Source: Pseudoalteromonas viridis (GTDB taxonomy: Bacteria > Pseudomonadota > Gammaproteobacteria > Enterobacterales > Alteromonadaceae). Taken from it: DNA of 64,000 nucleotides. Below the pieces are notes generated by a model, which ran no database searches, was not told where the DNA came from, and saw only the letters and a list, made by a program, of their open reading frames with translations. Of this stretch, positions 47,321-56,532 are shown piece after piece. Location: assembly GCF_017742995.1 (NCBI RefSeq), contig NZ_CP072425.1, forward strand, positions 1,922,001 to 1,986,000, in the 5' to 3' direction. Positions within the stretch are counted from its first letter, which is position 1. The number at the start of each line of letters is the position of its first letter. Position numbers and translations under genes: made by a program.

Positions 47321-49078
47321 TTATTTTTGACCAGTTCTTCGCGCACCTAACGCTTGGGTCAGGAGTGCGCATTCAAGCCGTTCATCGCTGTTTAGGCCTT
47401 CGGTTTTGTCTTTTATTAATAAGGTCTCAAGGCGCAAATTTAAACACTGATCTTCAATAAACTGAAAAGTATTTTTAAATTCATCAATGAGCTTTTCTTC
47501 ATCTATATTATGCTGCCAGGTTGCCAGCTTGTTCAGGGCCGAATATTCAGGCGTATCCCTGAATGCTTCAAGGATGTGCGCCGTGGTGTAATCGGGTCGT
47601 GATAAACAGGTGGCCTGTAATGTCAGGAACAAGCGCATACCCGGTAAGGGCAGCTCTGCCAGCTCCGGCAGATGCTCAACCACTGATGCCAGACTCGGGT
47701 GCTGCAACAGCAGCCCAATGGCCCGACGCATGGGCGTGACTTTAAACTTACGTTCAATGCTATGCTGCTTTCGCGGCGTTGCCAGTTTGGCACTCAGTTG
47801 CTCACGGGTGCGGCCGATCAGGCGTGCCAGTGTGCCCAGCAACGACTCCTGATAATATTCGCTCGGTATTTTTTCGATCAGCGGTAGTGCCTCACTAAGC
47901 AGTTTGGCTTTGCCAGCATCCGTGGTTAAGTCGCACTGTTCCGACAGCCGGGCAAACAGCACCTTGCTATAGTCTTCGGCGTCTTTTAGTCGTTGCTCAA
48001 AGGCATCTTTACCTTCTTTCTGTACTAAGGAATCCGGGTCTTCACCATCGGGCAGAAACACAAAGCGCAGTGACTTGCCGTCTTTCAGATTGGGCAGAGC
48101 ATGCTCCAGCGCCCGCCAGGCGGCATCTTTACCGGCCCGGTCGCCATCGTAACAACAAATCACCTGATCGGTGTTACGGAACAAGGTCTGCATGTGTTCT
48201 GCCGTGGTTGCTGTGCCCAGTGCAGCAACCGCATAATCGATGCCATACTCACTGAGGGCTACAACATCCATATAGCCTTCGACTATCAACACTTGCGCCA
48301 GTTGGCGATGGGCCTGCTTGGCTTCATAGAAGCCGTACAGCTCAAAGCTCTTATGGAAAATTCTAGTTTCCGGTGAGTTGAGATATTTAGGGCCCTGATC
48401 TTGCCCCATAACTCGGCCACCGAAGGCAATCACCCGGCCGCGCTTATCGCGAATTGGGAACATCAGTCGGTCGCGGAAAAAGTCGAACTGACGGCCCGGT
48501 GATTTTTCTGTCGCCAGTTTCAATTCAACCAACTGCTGACGTTGTGCCGGATTACGTGCCAGGGTGCGGATCAGCTGATCCCACTCGGGCGGCGCAAAGC
48601 CCATTTGAAACTTATCTATGGTTTGCTGGGATAAGCCACGCCCAGCAATATAGGCTTTAACCTCTGCGGATTTCTGATGCTGATTAAGTTGCTGCTGATA
48701 AAAACGCGCTGTTTGCTGCATCAGATCGTAGTCGGATTTTTTTTCTTCAAAGCTACGCTGTGGCCCGCCCAGGCCTTGTTCTCTGGGGATCTCCAGGCTG
48801 AATTGACCGGCCAGTTCTTCGATGGCATCGATAAATTCCAGCTTGTCGTATTCCATTAAAAATGAAATCGCGTTGCCGTTAGCACCACAGCCAAAGCAGT
48901 GATAAAACTGCTTGTCACGAGAGACGGTGAAAGAGGGGGATTTCTCGTTATGAAAAGGGCAGCAGGCCTGATAATCTTTGCCGGCTTTTTTCAGACCGAT
49001 ACGGTTATCGATTAATTCAACGATGTCGGTTCTGGCCAACAAGTCGTCGATAAATTGTCTTGGAATTTTTCCTGCCAT
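47321..49078 (-). CDS. dnaG: DNA primase
   Basis: DnaG synthesises RNA primers at the replication fork. The 585-residue protein has the CHC2 zinc finger (Cys40, His43, Cys61, Cys64), the polymerase and TOPRIM region ([12 protein letters not shown] and [13 protein letters not shown] with the metal-binding acidic residues) and a C-terminal helicase-binding domain. It is the third gene of the macromolecular-synthesis operon, with a hairpin before it and a promoter for rpoD immediately after. Confidence 0.97.
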   Translation of the reverse strand: MAGKIPRQFIDDLLARTDIVELIDNRIGLKKAGKDYQACCPFHNEKSPSFTVSRDKQFYHCFGCGANGNAISFLMEYDKLEFIDAIEELAGQFSLEIPREQGLGGPQRSFEEKKSDYDLMQQTARFYQQQLNQHQKSAEVKAYIAGRGLSQQTIDKFQMGFAPPEWDQLIRTLARNPAQRQQLVELKLATEKSPGRQFDFFRDRLMFPIRDKRGRVIAFGGRVMGQDQGPKYLNSPETRIFHKSFELYGFYEAKQAHRQLAQVLIVEGYMDVVALSEYGIDYAVAALGTATTAEHMQTLFRNTDQVICCYDGDRAGKDAAWRALEHALPNLKDGKSLRFVFLPDGEDPDSLVQKEGKDAFEQRLKDAEDYSKVLFARLSEQCDLTTDAGKAKLLSEALPLIEKIPSEYYQESLLGTLARLIGRTREQLSAKLATPRKQHSIERKFKVTPMRRAIGLLLQHPSLASVVEHLPELAELPLPGMRLFLTLQATCLSRPDYTTAHILEAFRDTPEYSALNKLATWQHNIDEEKLIDEFKNTFQFIEDQCLNLRLETLLIKDKTEGLNSDERLECALLTQALGARRTGQK

Positions 49079-49102
49079 TTTTACCCTATCGCTTAGACGA
49101 AG

Positions 49103-49125
49103 AAACCGAGCGCTAGGCTCGGTTT
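49103..49125 (-). terminator. Attenuator-like hairpin between yqeY and dnaG
   Basis: AAACCGAGC and GCTCGGTTT form a perfect 9-bp stem with a 5-base loop in the yqeY-dnaG gap. The T tract on the minus strand is short (TTTCTTCG), as would suit partial termination. In E. coli an intrinsic terminator before dnaG keeps primase levels low; the same role is inferred here. Confidence 0.65.
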
Positions 49126-49151
49126 ACTCATAATCATACTTGATGCGGGGC

Positions 49152-49598
49152 TTATGCGCTAAGTTTCTGTTTGATTAAACCTGAAACTTTGCCCATATCA
49201 GCGCGACCTTCAGCTTTTGCTTTAATCACGCCCATTACTTTGCCCATGTCCTGCATGCCAGCGGCGCCGGTATCGGCAATTGCAGAATCGATCAATGTTG
49301 CTATCTCTTCTTCACTCAAAGGTTGAGGTAAGAAGGACTCCAGCACAGTGATCTCACCAGCTTCTACGTCGGCTAAGTCTTCGCGGCCAGCGTCTTTATA
49401 CTGAGTATAAGAATCGCGGCGTTGCTTTACCAGCTTCACTAAAACGGAGGTAATACCTGCGTCGTCCAGTGTCGTTTGGTTATCGATTTCTCGTTGCTTA
49501 ACTTCAGCAAGGACAGCACGAATAGCGGTAAGACGAGGTTTGTCTTTGGCTTTCATTGCTGCTTTTTGCGCGTCTTTTAACGTAGCTAACAGGCTCAT
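49152..49598 (-). CDS. yqeY: GatB/YqeY domain protein
   Basis: A 148-residue helical protein of the YqeY family (MSLLATLKDAQKAAMKAKD, LSAIR-type helix, final GKVSGLIKQKL), related to the C-terminal domain of GatB and possibly tRNA-binding; its role is not established. TTG 49604 is possible but ATG 49598 gives the family start. It lies 18 bases after rpsU, between rpsU and dnaG, an arrangement common outside the enterics. Confidence 0.9.
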   Translation of the reverse strand: MSLLATLKDAQKAAMKAKDKPRLTAIRAVLAEVKQREIDNQTTLDDAGITSVLVKLVKQRRDSYTQYKDAGREDLADVEAGEITVLESFLPQPLSEEEIATLIDSAIADTGAAGMQDMGKVMGVIKAKAEGRADMGKVSGLIKQKLSA

Positions 49599-49616
49599 AT
49601 GCAAGACTCGCAGCGA

Positions 49617-49832
49617 TTAGTATAATTTAACGCGACGTGCGTTTTCGCGAGAAAGCTTTTTCATGTGACGCTTAACAGCAGCCGCTTTCTTACGCTTACG
49701 CTCAGCTGTTGGCTTTTCATAGTGCTCGCGACGACGAACTTCTGAAAGGATACCTGCTTTTTCACATGAACGCTTGAAACGACGAAGTGCTACGTCAAAC
49801 GGTTCGTTCTCTCTTACTTTAATTACTGGCAT
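49617..49832 (-). CDS. rpsU: 30S ribosomal protein S21
   Basis: A 71-residue basic protein, [20 protein letters not shown] at the start and ending RRVKLY, essentially the family consensus. S21 helps the 30S subunit select mRNA. AGGTGA precedes the ATG. It is the first gene of the operon, driven by two candidate promoters upstream. Confidence 0.98.
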   Translation of the reverse strand: MPVIKVRENEPFDVALRRFKRSCEKAGILSEVRRREHYEKPTAERKRKKAAAVKRHMKKLSRENARRVKLY

Positions 49833-49910
49833 TAAAAATTCACCTACCTAATTAGTGAGCTTTGCTCTAACCGACCAAAAAACGGTCAATTGGTTCAAAA
49901 ATGGTGCGGT

Positions 49911-49939
49911 ATTGTAAGCCGAAGCGTCACCGCATGTAA
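49911..49939 (-). promoter_or_regulatory. Proximal candidate promoter of rpsU operon
   Basis: TTACAT (49939-49934) and TACAAT (49916-49911) on the minus strand are 17 bases apart, 4 and 5 matches to consensus. Confidence 0.45.
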
Positions 49940-49946
49940 AGACCAA

Positions 49947-49975
49947 ATTATAGTTAAAATTACCGCACCTGTCAT
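49947..49975 (-). promoter_or_regulatory. Distal promoter of rpsU operon
   Basis: ATGACA (49975-49970, 5 of 6) and a perfect TATAAT (49952-49947) on the minus strand are 17 bases apart. Together with the proximal site it gives tandem promoters, as in the enteric operon. Confidence 0.65.
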
Positions 49976-50062
49976 GCTCGAGACCAGATACGCGACCGGG
50001 CGCGAGCAAATAGACTAAACAGTCCATTATTTCAGCTATTTAGCCTTGCTGTACGGCGACCA

Positions 50063-50641
50063 TTAAGTGCGGTGGTAGAGTCGGCAGCACACTTGCCCGG
50101 CGAGTTTCTCTTTTAAAATGGTCCAATTCTCGGGGAATTCTGGGGTATTTTCGCGTTCAAACTCAACGTAAATTAAGGCGTCTTCGCTGAGCCATTGATT
50201 GGTTTCAAGTAACGCACAACAGGTTTGTACCATATCGCGTCTAAACGGCGGGTCAACAAACACTAAGTCGAATTGCAGGGGGGCCTGAACAGCCAGTTTA
50301 GCTAAGGTATCGCCTTGCTCGACCTGGGCATTGTCTAATTTAAGCGTTGCGATATTGTCTTGCAGCTGCTGCGCTACCTGTTTGTCGAACTCAAAAAATA
50401 CACCACTGTGTGCAAACCGCGACAAAGCCTCAAAGCCGAGGCTGCCGGAACCGGCAAAGCAGTCGAGTACCTTTGCATCTCTGACATCCTGCATCAGCCA
50501 ATTGAACACGGTTTCCTTGACTCTGTCGGTGGTTGGCCTGAGCCCTTCAACATCTTTAACGGGTAACTTACGCCCGCGAAATCGACCACTGATCAAACGA
50601 ATATGCCCGGATACCGGCTTTTTTGACTGCTGCTTTCTCAT
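50063..50641 (-). CDS. rsmD: 16S rRNA m2G966 methyltransferase
   Basis: RsmD methylates G966 of 16S rRNA with SAM. The 192-residue protein contains the basic RNA-binding start (SGHIRLISGRFRGRKLPV), LRPTTDRVKETVFNWL, the SAM loop VLDCFAGSGSLGFEA, and the catalytic DPPF in VFVDPPFRRD. It is divergent from ftsY, as in many gammaproteobacteria. Confidence 0.94.
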   Translation of the reverse strand: MRKQQSKKPVSGHIRLISGRFRGRKLPVKDVEGLRPTTDRVKETVFNWLMQDVRDAKVLDCFAGSGSLGFEALSRFAHSGVFFEFDKQVAQQLQDNIATLKLDNAQVEQGDTLAKLAVQAPLQFDLVFVDPPFRRDMVQTCCALLETNQWLSEDALIYVEFERENTPEFPENWTILKEKLAGQVCCRLYHRT

Positions 50642-50756
50642 TTTTTACCCACTACGCGCAAATGACAGCGTCCAGTATACCGCATTCAGGGTGAGGTGGA
50701 GCAAGGTTTATTGCTGCGCCTGAGTGTGATCCGCGCAGATATCATTAAGCTGTGAT

Positions 50757-50784
50757 TTTTCATCCTATTGGAACATGGTACACT
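50757..50784 (+). promoter_or_regulatory. Candidate promoter of ftsY
   Basis: TTTTCA and TACACT are 16 bases apart with TGG directly before the -10 (extended -10 form). Each hexamer is only 4 of 6. Nothing else recognisable lies in the 50642-50926 gap. Confidence 0.33.
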
Positions 50785-50926
50785 GTCGGGCAATAATGAC
50801 AGAGCTTGTTATCAGCCATGTATATGGCCTGTCAGGTCTTCCACCACAGCGCCTGTGCGCATGGATCATCTGCGCCAATAAGTTCTCACTAATTTGATTG
50901 CACACTAAAACGGTATTTAGCGAGTT

Positions 50927-52735
50927 ATGGGTAAAAAGAGCAAAATTCTATCCTGGTTAGGGTTCGGAAAGTCAGACAAAAAACAGCAAGAAGCTGAACG
51001 AGAAGCCGCTCGCTTAGCCGAGGAGCAGGCGAAGCGCGAAGAAGCCGAGCGTTTAGCCAAAGAGCAGGCGGAGCGTGAAGAAGCTGAGCGTTTAGCCAAA
51101 GAGCAAGCAGAGCGTGAAGAAGCCGAGCGTTTAGCCAAAGAACAGGCAGAACGTGAAGAAGCCGAGCGTTTAGCCAAAGAACAGGCAGAACGTGAAGAAG
51201 CCGCGCGTCTGGCAAAAGAGCAGGCAGAGCGTGAAGAGGCCGAACGGTTAGCCAAAGAGCAGGCAGAACGCGAAGAAGTCGCGCGTCTGGCAAAAGAGCA
51301 GGCAGAACGTGAAGAAGCAGCACGTTTAGCCAAAGAGCAGGCAGAACGTGAAGAAGCAGCACGTTTAGCCAAAGAACAGGCAGAACGCGAAGAAGCCGAA
51401 CGTTTAGCCAAAGAGCAGGCGGAACGCGAAGAAGCCGAACGCTTAGCCAAAGAGCAGGCGGAACGCGAAGAAGCCGAACGCTTAGCCAAAGAGCAGGCGG
51501 AACGCGAAGAAGCCGAACGCTTAGCCAAAGAGCAGGCGGAACGCGAAGAAGCCGAACGCTTAGCCAAAGAGCAGGCGGAACGCGAAGAAGCCGAACGCTT
51601 AGCGAAAGAGCAGGCAGAGCGTGAAGAAGCGGAGCGTTTAGCGAAAGAGCAAGCCGAACGTGAAGAAGCGGAGCGTTTAGCGAAAGAGCAAGCCGAACGT
51701 GAAGAAGCCGAACGTTTAGCCAAAGAGCAGGCAGAACGTGAAGAGGCTGAGCGTTTAGCCAAAGAGCAGGCAGAGCGTGAGGCTCAGGAACAGGAGAAGC
51801 CTAAAAAGAAAGGCTTCTTTGCGCGTCTTAAGCAAGGTCTGTTAAAAACCAAGACCAATATCGGCTCCGGCTTTGCCAATATTTTCCGTGGCAAGAAGAT
51901 TGACGATGAGCTGTTTGAAGATCTTGAAACCCAGCTCCTGACAGCGGATATTGGTGTCGACACCACCATGAAGCTGATCGACAGCCTGACCGATGCGGCT
52001 GATCGTAAACAGCTGAAAGACGGTGATGCCCTTTATGATCTGATGAAGCAGGAAATGGCAGATATTCTGAAAGAAGCTGAAAAACCGCTGGAGATCCCGG
52101 CCACTAAAAAGCCGTTTGTGATCTTGATGGTAGGGGTTAATGGTGTCGGTAAAACCACCACAATCGGTAAAATGGCAAAACAGTTCCAGGCCCAGGGTAA
52201 GTCTGTGATGCTGGCCGCGGGTGATACCTTCCGAGCAGCAGCTGTGGAGCAGCTGCAAGTGTGGGGCGAGCGTAACGATATTCCCGTGATAGCTCAGCAT
52301 ACCGGTGCGGACAGTGCCTCGGTGGTGTTTGATGCCTTCCAGGCGGCGCAGGCCCGTGATGTGGACGTGCTGATTGCAGATACAGCAGGCCGACTGCAAA
52401 ATAAAGATAACCTGATGCAGGAGCTGGAAAAAATAGCCCGGGTGATGAAAAAGCTCGATCCGGATGCGCCACACGAAGTGATGTTAACCATAGATGCAGG
52501 GACAGGTCAGAATGCCATCAGTCAGGTAAAACTGTTTGATCAGGCCGTAGGTTTGACTGGTATCACGCTGACTAAGCTGGATGGCACCGCAAAGGGCGGG
52601 GTGATCTTCGCCGTTGCGGATCAGTTCAAGGTGCCGATCCGCTACATTGGTGTGGGCGAAAGCATTGATGATCTGCGCACTTTTAAGAGTGATGACTTCA
52701 TTGAGGCATTATTCAGCCAGGAAAATCAGGACTGA
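50927..52735 (+). CDS. ftsY: Signal recognition particle receptor FtsY
   Basis: FtsY docks the SRP-ribosome complex at the membrane. The 602-residue protein has a short basic start, an A domain consisting of 19 copies of a 13-residue charged repeat (residues 35-281), an amphipathic basic membrane-targeting segment (about 287-320, [17 protein letters not shown]), and the NG GTPase domain with [15 protein letters not shown] near residue 402, DTFRAAA, DTAGR and [10 protein letters not shown]. The NG domain is ordinary; the A domain is unusually regular and long. It is the first gene of ftsY-ftsE-ftsX, 74 bases before ftsE. Confidence 0.96.
   Translation: MGKKSKILSWLGFGKSDKKQQEAEREAARLAEEQAKREEAERLAKEQAEREEAERLAKEQAEREEAERLAKEQAEREEAERLAKEQAEREEAARLAKEQAEREEAERLAKEQAEREEVARLAKEQAEREEAARLAKEQAEREEAARLAKEQAEREEAERLAKEQAEREEAERLAKEQAEREEAERLAKEQAEREEAERLAKEQAEREEAERLAKEQAEREEAERLAKEQAEREEAERLAKEQAEREEAERLAKEQAEREEAERLAKEQAEREEAERLAKEQAEREAQEQEKPKKKGFFARLKQGLLKTKTNIGSGFANIFRGKKIDDELFEDLETQLLTADIGVDTTMKLIDSLTDAADRKQLKDGDALYDLMKQEMADILKEAEKPLEIPATKKPFVILMVGVNGVGKTTTIGKMAKQFQAQGKSVMLAAGDTFRAAAVEQLQVWGERNDIPVIAQHTGADSASVVFDAFQAAQARDVDVLIADTAGRLQNKDNLMQELEKIARVMKKLDPDAPHEVMLTIDAGTGQNAISQVKLFDQAVGLTGITLTKLDGTAKGGVIFAVADQFKVPIRYIGVGESIDDLRTFKSDDFIEALFSQENQD
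51029..51781 (+). repeat. 39-bp in-frame tandem repeat in ftsY
   Basis: Nineteen complete 39-bp units (51029-51769) plus part of a twentieth encode [13 protein letters not shown] or close variants (AAR or VAR in units 6, 8, 9 and 10). Units near 51410-51600 are almost identical at DNA level, so they look recently duplicated, while the earlier units differ by synonymous changes. Confidence 0.95.
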
Positions 52736-52809
52736 TAATCAGATGCTTTTCCTGCATCGTGCATCGGGAGCAGGAAAATCGGAAGTAGATAACAATAGCA
52801 GGGCAGGCA

Positions 52810-53502
52810 ATGATCAAGTTTGAGCAAGTCAGTAAAACCTATCCCGGTGGTCACCGGGCGCTGGAAAAGGTCAGCTTTGAGCTTACGAAAGGTGAGCTGG
52901 CGTTTCTGACCGGCCACAGTGGTGCGGGTAAAAGTACCCTGCTTAAGTTGATCAGCCTGATGGAGCGCCCGTCTGCCGGGCGGGTTGCCATCAATGGGGT
53001 CGATCTGAATCAAATCAAAAATAGTCAGGTGCCTTACATTCGTCGCGACATTGGCATTATTTTCCAGAATCATCGCCTGCTTGAGCGCTATAACGTGTTC
53101 GACAATGTAGCGCTACCGCTGGTAATTGAGGGCACGCACCATAAACATATGACCAAACGGGTGCATGCCGCGCTGGATAAAGTCGGCCTGTTAGATAAGG
53201 TAAAGTGTCAGCCGAGCACGTTATCCGGCGGTGAGCAGCAACGTGTTGGTATCGCCCGTGCGATTGTTAATTCGCCGCCTTTATTACTGGCGGATGAGCC
53301 AACCGGTAACCTGGATCCGGAATTGTCGATGGAAATTCTCCAACTGTTTGAGGACTTTAACCGCCATGGCACGTCAGTCCTGATTGCCACCCATGATCTG
53401 GGGCTGATCGCGCGGATGAAATATCGCAGCCTGACTTTGGATCACGGTCGCTTAATTCAGGATCCCTTGTTGGGATCTTCGCTGCCGGGAGACACGCTAT
53501 GA
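52810..53502 (+). CDS. ftsE: Cell division ATP-binding protein FtsE
   Basis: FtsE is the ATPase of the FtsEX complex that controls septal peptidoglycan hydrolases through FtsX. The 230-residue protein has Walker A GHSGAGKST at 35-43, signature LSGGEQQRVGIARA, Walker B LLLADEPTGNLD and H-loop IATHD. Its stop overlaps the ftsX start (ATGA), so the pair is translationally coupled. Confidence 0.96.
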   Translation: MIKFEQVSKTYPGGHRALEKVSFELTKGELAFLTGHSGAGKSTLLKLISLMERPSAGRVAINGVDLNQIKNSQVPYIRRDIGIIFQNHRLLERYNVFDNVALPLVIEGTHHKHMTKRVHAALDKVGLLDKVKCQPSTLSGGEQQRVGIARAIVNSPPLLLADEPTGNLDPELSMEILQLFEDFNRHGTSVLIATHDLGLIARMKYRSLTLDHGRLIQDPLLGSSLPGDTL

Positions 53503-54485
53503 GTTTACTGTTTAAAGGTCGTGGCACGCAAAACGACAAGCAAAGCAAGTCCGTGCTCCTCAAGTGTTACTTCTTCATTATCACCATCCTGCGCCAGGGC
53601 GTGCACAGTTTAGGCGAAATGTGGCGAACCCCAATGGCATCCATGATGACCATTTTGGTGTTGGGTCTGAGCCTGACGTTGCCAACCACATTGTATGTGG
53701 TGGTTAAAAACGTGCAAAAAGTCAGCAGTGGTTTTCAGGAAGCCGCCGAGATCTCTTTGTTTGTAAAAGAGGGGGTGAGCGAGCAGGCAACACAAACCCT
53801 GGTCAAGCGACTGGCACTTTACCCCGAAATAGACACTGTGAGCTTTATTGGCAAAGATAAAGCACTGGAAGAGTTCAAAACCATCTCCGGGTTTGGCCAG
53901 GCGCTGGATTACCTCGAAGAAAACCCCTTACCCAGCGTCGTACTGGTGACTCCAACGGTACGTCATCGCAGCGCTCAGGCTGCTAAGGCGTTGCTCAGCA
54001 AGCTGGAGCAGGAACGAGAGATTGAGTTTGGTAAGCTGGATATTGAGTGGCTGGAGCGTCTTAATGCCTTACTTAGCCTGCTCAAAGAAAGCGTGATCAC
54101 CATAGGCTTACTCCTGCTCACTGCCGTGGTGCTGATCATAGGTAACACCATTCGCCTATCGATAATGGATAAGAAAGAAGAGATCCAGGTTCTTAAACTG
54201 GTCGGCGCAACGAACACCTTTATTCACACGCCATTTCTGTGGACCGGGATCTGGTATGGGATCATTGGCGGATTAATTGCCTTTATATGCGTTGTGCTGA
54301 TGCTGTGGTGGTTAGAGTCTGCTGTTGCACTGGTGGTTGGCGTATATCAGAGCAACTTTGTGTTGCAGGGCCTGTCGGGTTCTGAGTTGTTGTGTTTATT
54401 GCTGCTGGCAGTGGCGCTGGGCTTTGTTGGCTCCTTTTTGTCTGTGCAAAAGTACATAAAAGACATCGAACCGGATAAAGTGTAG
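53499..54485 (+). CDS. ftsX: Cell division protein FtsX
   Basis: FtsX is the membrane partner of FtsE, transmitting ATP hydrolysis to periplasmic amidase activators. The 328-residue protein has a cytoplasmic N-terminal part, a first helix (about 45-70), a periplasmic domain (about 75-195) and three C-terminal helices, with VLKLVGATNTFIHTPFL typical of the FtsX/MacB-type permease. It overlaps ftsE by 4 bases. rpoH follows after a 310-base regulatory region. Confidence 0.95.
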   Translation: MSLLFKGRGTQNDKQSKSVLLKCYFFIITILRQGVHSLGEMWRTPMASMMTILVLGLSLTLPTTLYVVVKNVQKVSSGFQEAAEISLFVKEGVSEQATQTLVKRLALYPEIDTVSFIGKDKALEEFKTISGFGQALDYLEENPLPSVVLVTPTVRHRSAQAAKALLSKLEQEREIEFGKLDIEWLERLNALLSLLKESVITIGLLLLTAVVLIIGNTIRLSIMDKKEEIQVLKLVGATNTFIHTPFLWTGIWYGIIGGLIAFICVVLMLWWLESAVALVVGVYQSNFVLQGLSGSELLCLLLLAVALGFVGSFLSVQKYIKDIEPDKV

Positions 54486-54507
54486 GGCCGTCAAGTGGTT
54501 TCGTAGT

Positions 54508-54540
54508 GAGTGTGCTAAGCGATTTTGTTTTAGCACACTC
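54508..54540 (+). terminator. Hairpin after ftsX made of GTGCTAA-type repeats
   Basis: GAGTGTGCTAA (54508-54518) and TTAGCACACTC (54530-54540) form a perfect 11-bp stem with an 11-base loop, 22 bases past ftsX. It may end the ftsYEX transcript. Its arms also resemble the CIRCE half-sites found 200 bases downstream. Confidence 0.55.
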
Positions 54541-54543
54541 GGT

Positions 54544-54580
54544 TGCTAAAATTGGCACTCTTTCTTTGCCAAATTAGCAC
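54544..54580. repeat. Imperfect dyad with CIRCE-like half-site
   Basis: GCTAA-AATTGGCA (54545-54557) faces TGCCAAA-TTAGC (54567-54578), an imperfect dyad; the right arm extends to TTAGCAC. The 14-mer TGCTAAAATTGGCA recurs exactly at 54757-54770, over the right arm of the CIRCE element. Confidence 0.55.
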
Positions 54581-54701
54581 TGTCAGATATCTCCTAAGGG
54601 CGAATCTGAACACGGGCTTACCATAATTGCTTTTTCATAAATTAAAATAATTCTTTAAAATCAATATTTTATTTATTAATTAAAGTGTAATAATAAAAAG
54701 C

Positions 54702-54731
54702 TTGATCTTTGCGGTGTAAAAGTAGTAGATT
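54702..54731 (+). promoter_or_regulatory. Candidate rpoH promoter
   Basis: TTGATC (54702-54707) and TAGATT (54726-54731) are 18 bases apart. A start near 54738-54739 would fall in the left arm of the CIRCE element, the usual place for CIRCE control. Confidence 0.45.
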
Positions 54732-54735
54732 GCAT

Positions 54736-54762
54736 TTAGCACTCTAAGGGAAAGAGTGCTAA
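54736..54762 (+). promoter_or_regulatory. CIRCE element (HrcA operator-like) ahead of rpoH
   Basis: TTAGCACTC-N9-GAGTGCTAA (54736-54744 and 54754-54762) is a perfect 9-bp inverted repeat with the 9-base spacer that defines CIRCE, the HrcA binding site. It lies 33 bases before the rpoH ATG, so it would be in the mRNA leader and could also form a hairpin. HrcA control is inferred; no hrcA gene is in the window. Confidence 0.8.
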
Positions 54763-54795
54763 AATTGGCAAAACGAATTATCACTGAGGTGAAAA

Positions 54796-55659
54796 ATGAG
54801 TAAAGATATTTATGCAATGGCACTGACCGCTGGGCAACAAAGCGCGAGTATAGAAGGCTACCTACAATCGGTGAGCTCTATTCCGATGCTGGACGCTGAG
54901 CAGGAAAAAGCGCTGGCAACCCGCCTACATGAGGATGGGGACTTGCACGCAGCCAAGCAGCTCATTATCTCTCACTTACGATTTGTTGCGCATATTGCCA
55001 AAAGCTATTCCGGTTATGGCTTGCCTCAGGCGGACCTGATCCAGGAAGGCAACATCGGTCTGATGAAAGCGGTGAAGCGCTTCAATCCGACAGTGGGTGT
55101 GCGTCTGGTGTCGTTTGCAGTACACTGGATCAAAGCTGAAATCCACGAATACGTGCTAAAGAACTGGCGCATCGTTAAAGTTGCGACAACCAAAGCGCAG
55201 CGTAAATTATTCTTCAACCTGCGCAAAAATAAAAAGCGTCTGGGTTGGTTCAACCAGGAAGAGATCACCACAGTTGCTAATGAGCTGGGCGTGAGCGAAA
55301 AAGAAGTGCGTGAAATGGAGTCGCGCATGAGTGGTCAGGACATGGGCTTTGACCTGACGGGAGATGATGACGACAATGCACCGAGCAGCAGCTTCTCACC
55401 GGTTCAGTACTTAACAGATGCCAGCAGTGATGTGGCAGAGGTGATTGAAGAAGAGCAGTGGCAGGAGCAATCGCAGAACCGTCTTATTGCAGCAATGAAA
55501 ACGCTGGATGAGCGTTCTCAGGACATCGTTGCCGCACGTTGGTTATCGGAAGACAAAGCAACCTTGCAAGACTTGGCCGATAAATATCAGGTGTCTGCTG
55601 AGCGAGTACGCCAGCTGGAAAAATCTGCGATGAAGAAACTACAGGCAGCAATGAGCTAA
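54796..55659 (+). CDS. rpoH: RNA polymerase heat-shock sigma factor (sigma32)
   Basis: RpoH directs RNA polymerase to heat-shock promoters. The 287-residue protein has region 2 with [36 protein letters not shown] and [19 protein letters not shown], the RpoH box [10 protein letters not shown] in the linker, and region 4 with [30 protein letters not shown] precedes the ATG. The position after ftsYEX is standard. The CIRCE element in its leader suggests repression by HrcA at normal temperature. Confidence 0.97.
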   Translation: MSKDIYAMALTAGQQSASIEGYLQSVSSIPMLDAEQEKALATRLHEDGDLHAAKQLIISHLRFVAHIAKSYSGYGLPQADLIQEGNIGLMKAVKRFNPTVGVRLVSFAVHWIKAEIHEYVLKNWRIVKVATTKAQRKLFFNLRKNKKRLGWFNQEEITTVANELGVSEKEVREMESRMSGQDMGFDLTGDDDDNAPSSSFSPVQYLTDASSDVAEVIEEEQWQEQSQNRLIAAMKTLDERSQDIVAARWLSEDKATLQDLADKYQVSAERVRQLEKSAMKKLQAAMS

Positions 55660-55689
55660 TTGCCTAAGCCTGCTAAATAAATTTTGAAG

Positions 55690-55715
55690 TGCCGCTCAAT
55701 CGAGCGGCATTTTTT
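55690..55715 (+). terminator. Rho-independent terminator after rpoH
   Basis: TGCCGCTC pairs with GAGCGGCA across AATC, followed directly by TTTTTT. Confidence 0.92.
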
Positions 55716-55794
55716 ATGGCTGTAACAAAATTGAGCTTACAAGTGTACGCCTATTTGATTATAATGCGCCGACTTGATAATAGGAGTCTCTATT

Positions 55795-56532
55795 TTGTTA
55801 GCTGTAGTTCGAATTCTGGCAATGGCGCTGTTTATCATCCTCAGTTGTCTGGCTGGCCTGACGTTGAGTCTGATCCGTCCTTTTCATGCCAATAACGTGC
55901 ATGTGATTGCCTCCTGGTTTGGTAAAATGTCGCGTGTGATCGGGGTTAAACTTGAGATCTCGATAGACCCGGGCGCGAAAGATCTGGGTCCTGCGATGTA
56001 CATTGCCAACCACCAAAATAATTATGACCTGTTCACTTTGCCTGCTGTGGTGCCGCACAACACAGTTAGTATGGGCAAGAAAAGCCTGAAATGGGTGCCA
56101 TTTTTTGGTCAGCTATACTGGTTGTCCGGTAATATTCTGATAGACAGAGCGAATCGAAAAAAAGCGGTCGATACGCTGGACAAGTCGATTGCTAAAATTA
56201 AACAACGGGGTATGTCATTGTGGATGTTCCCGGAAGGGACACGCAGTTATGGCAGAGGATTACTGCCTTTTAAAACGGGGGCGTTTCATACCGCTTTGAG
56301 TGCGGATGTGCCAGTTGTACCGGTTTGCATGAATAATACGGCAGGACAGATCAAGCTCAATCGCTGGGATAATGGCACGGTATACATCAATATTCTGGCG
56401 CCCATCGCTTTGGATAAAGACATTCCTGCACGTGAGCACGCCAAACAGATCCATGCTAAAATGGCGGAACATATTGCACAGTTAGACGAAAAAGTGAGAG
56501 CAGCAAGTGGAAAATTGGCAAGAGATCAGTGA
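55795..56532 (+). CDS. plsC: 1-acyl-sn-glycerol-3-phosphate acyltransferase
   Basis: PlsC acylates lysophosphatidic acid to phosphatidic acid at the inner membrane. From TTG 55795 the protein has 245 residues, the same as E. coli PlsC, and the catalytic NHQNNYD falls at His73 and Asp78, the same positions. FPEGTRSYGRGLLPFKTGAFH is the substrate motif. TAGGAG with an 8-base spacer supports this start; another TTG at 55774 is possible. A hydrophobic helix covers about residues 2-25. rraB overlaps its end by 26 bases. Confidence 0.92.
   Translation: MLAVVRILAMALFIILSCLAGLTLSLIRPFHANNVHVIASWFGKMSRVIGVKLEISIDPGAKDLGPAMYIANHQNNYDLFTLPAVVPHNTVSMGKKSLKWVPFFGQLYWLSGNILIDRANRKKAVDTLDKSIAKIKQRGMSLWMFPEGTRSYGRGLLPFKTGAFHTALSADVPVVPVCMNNTAGQIKLNRWDNGTVYINILAPIALDKDIPAREHAKQIHAKMAEHIAQLDEKVRAASGKLARDQ

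Noticed and set aside
47218..47346. 43-residue N-terminal extension of rpoD
   Set aside because: It runs into dnaG and through the rpoD promoter; [10 protein letters not shown] is the conserved start.
50917..51762. Minus-strand 281-codon frame rich in repeats of Ala-Lys-Arg-Ser-Ala-Ser-Ser
   Set aside because: It is the mirror of the 39-bp repeat in ftsY; any in-frame repeat without stops gives such antisense frames.
51029..51781. CRISPR-like array
   Set aside because: The repeats are contiguous with no spacers and encode the FtsY A domain in frame.
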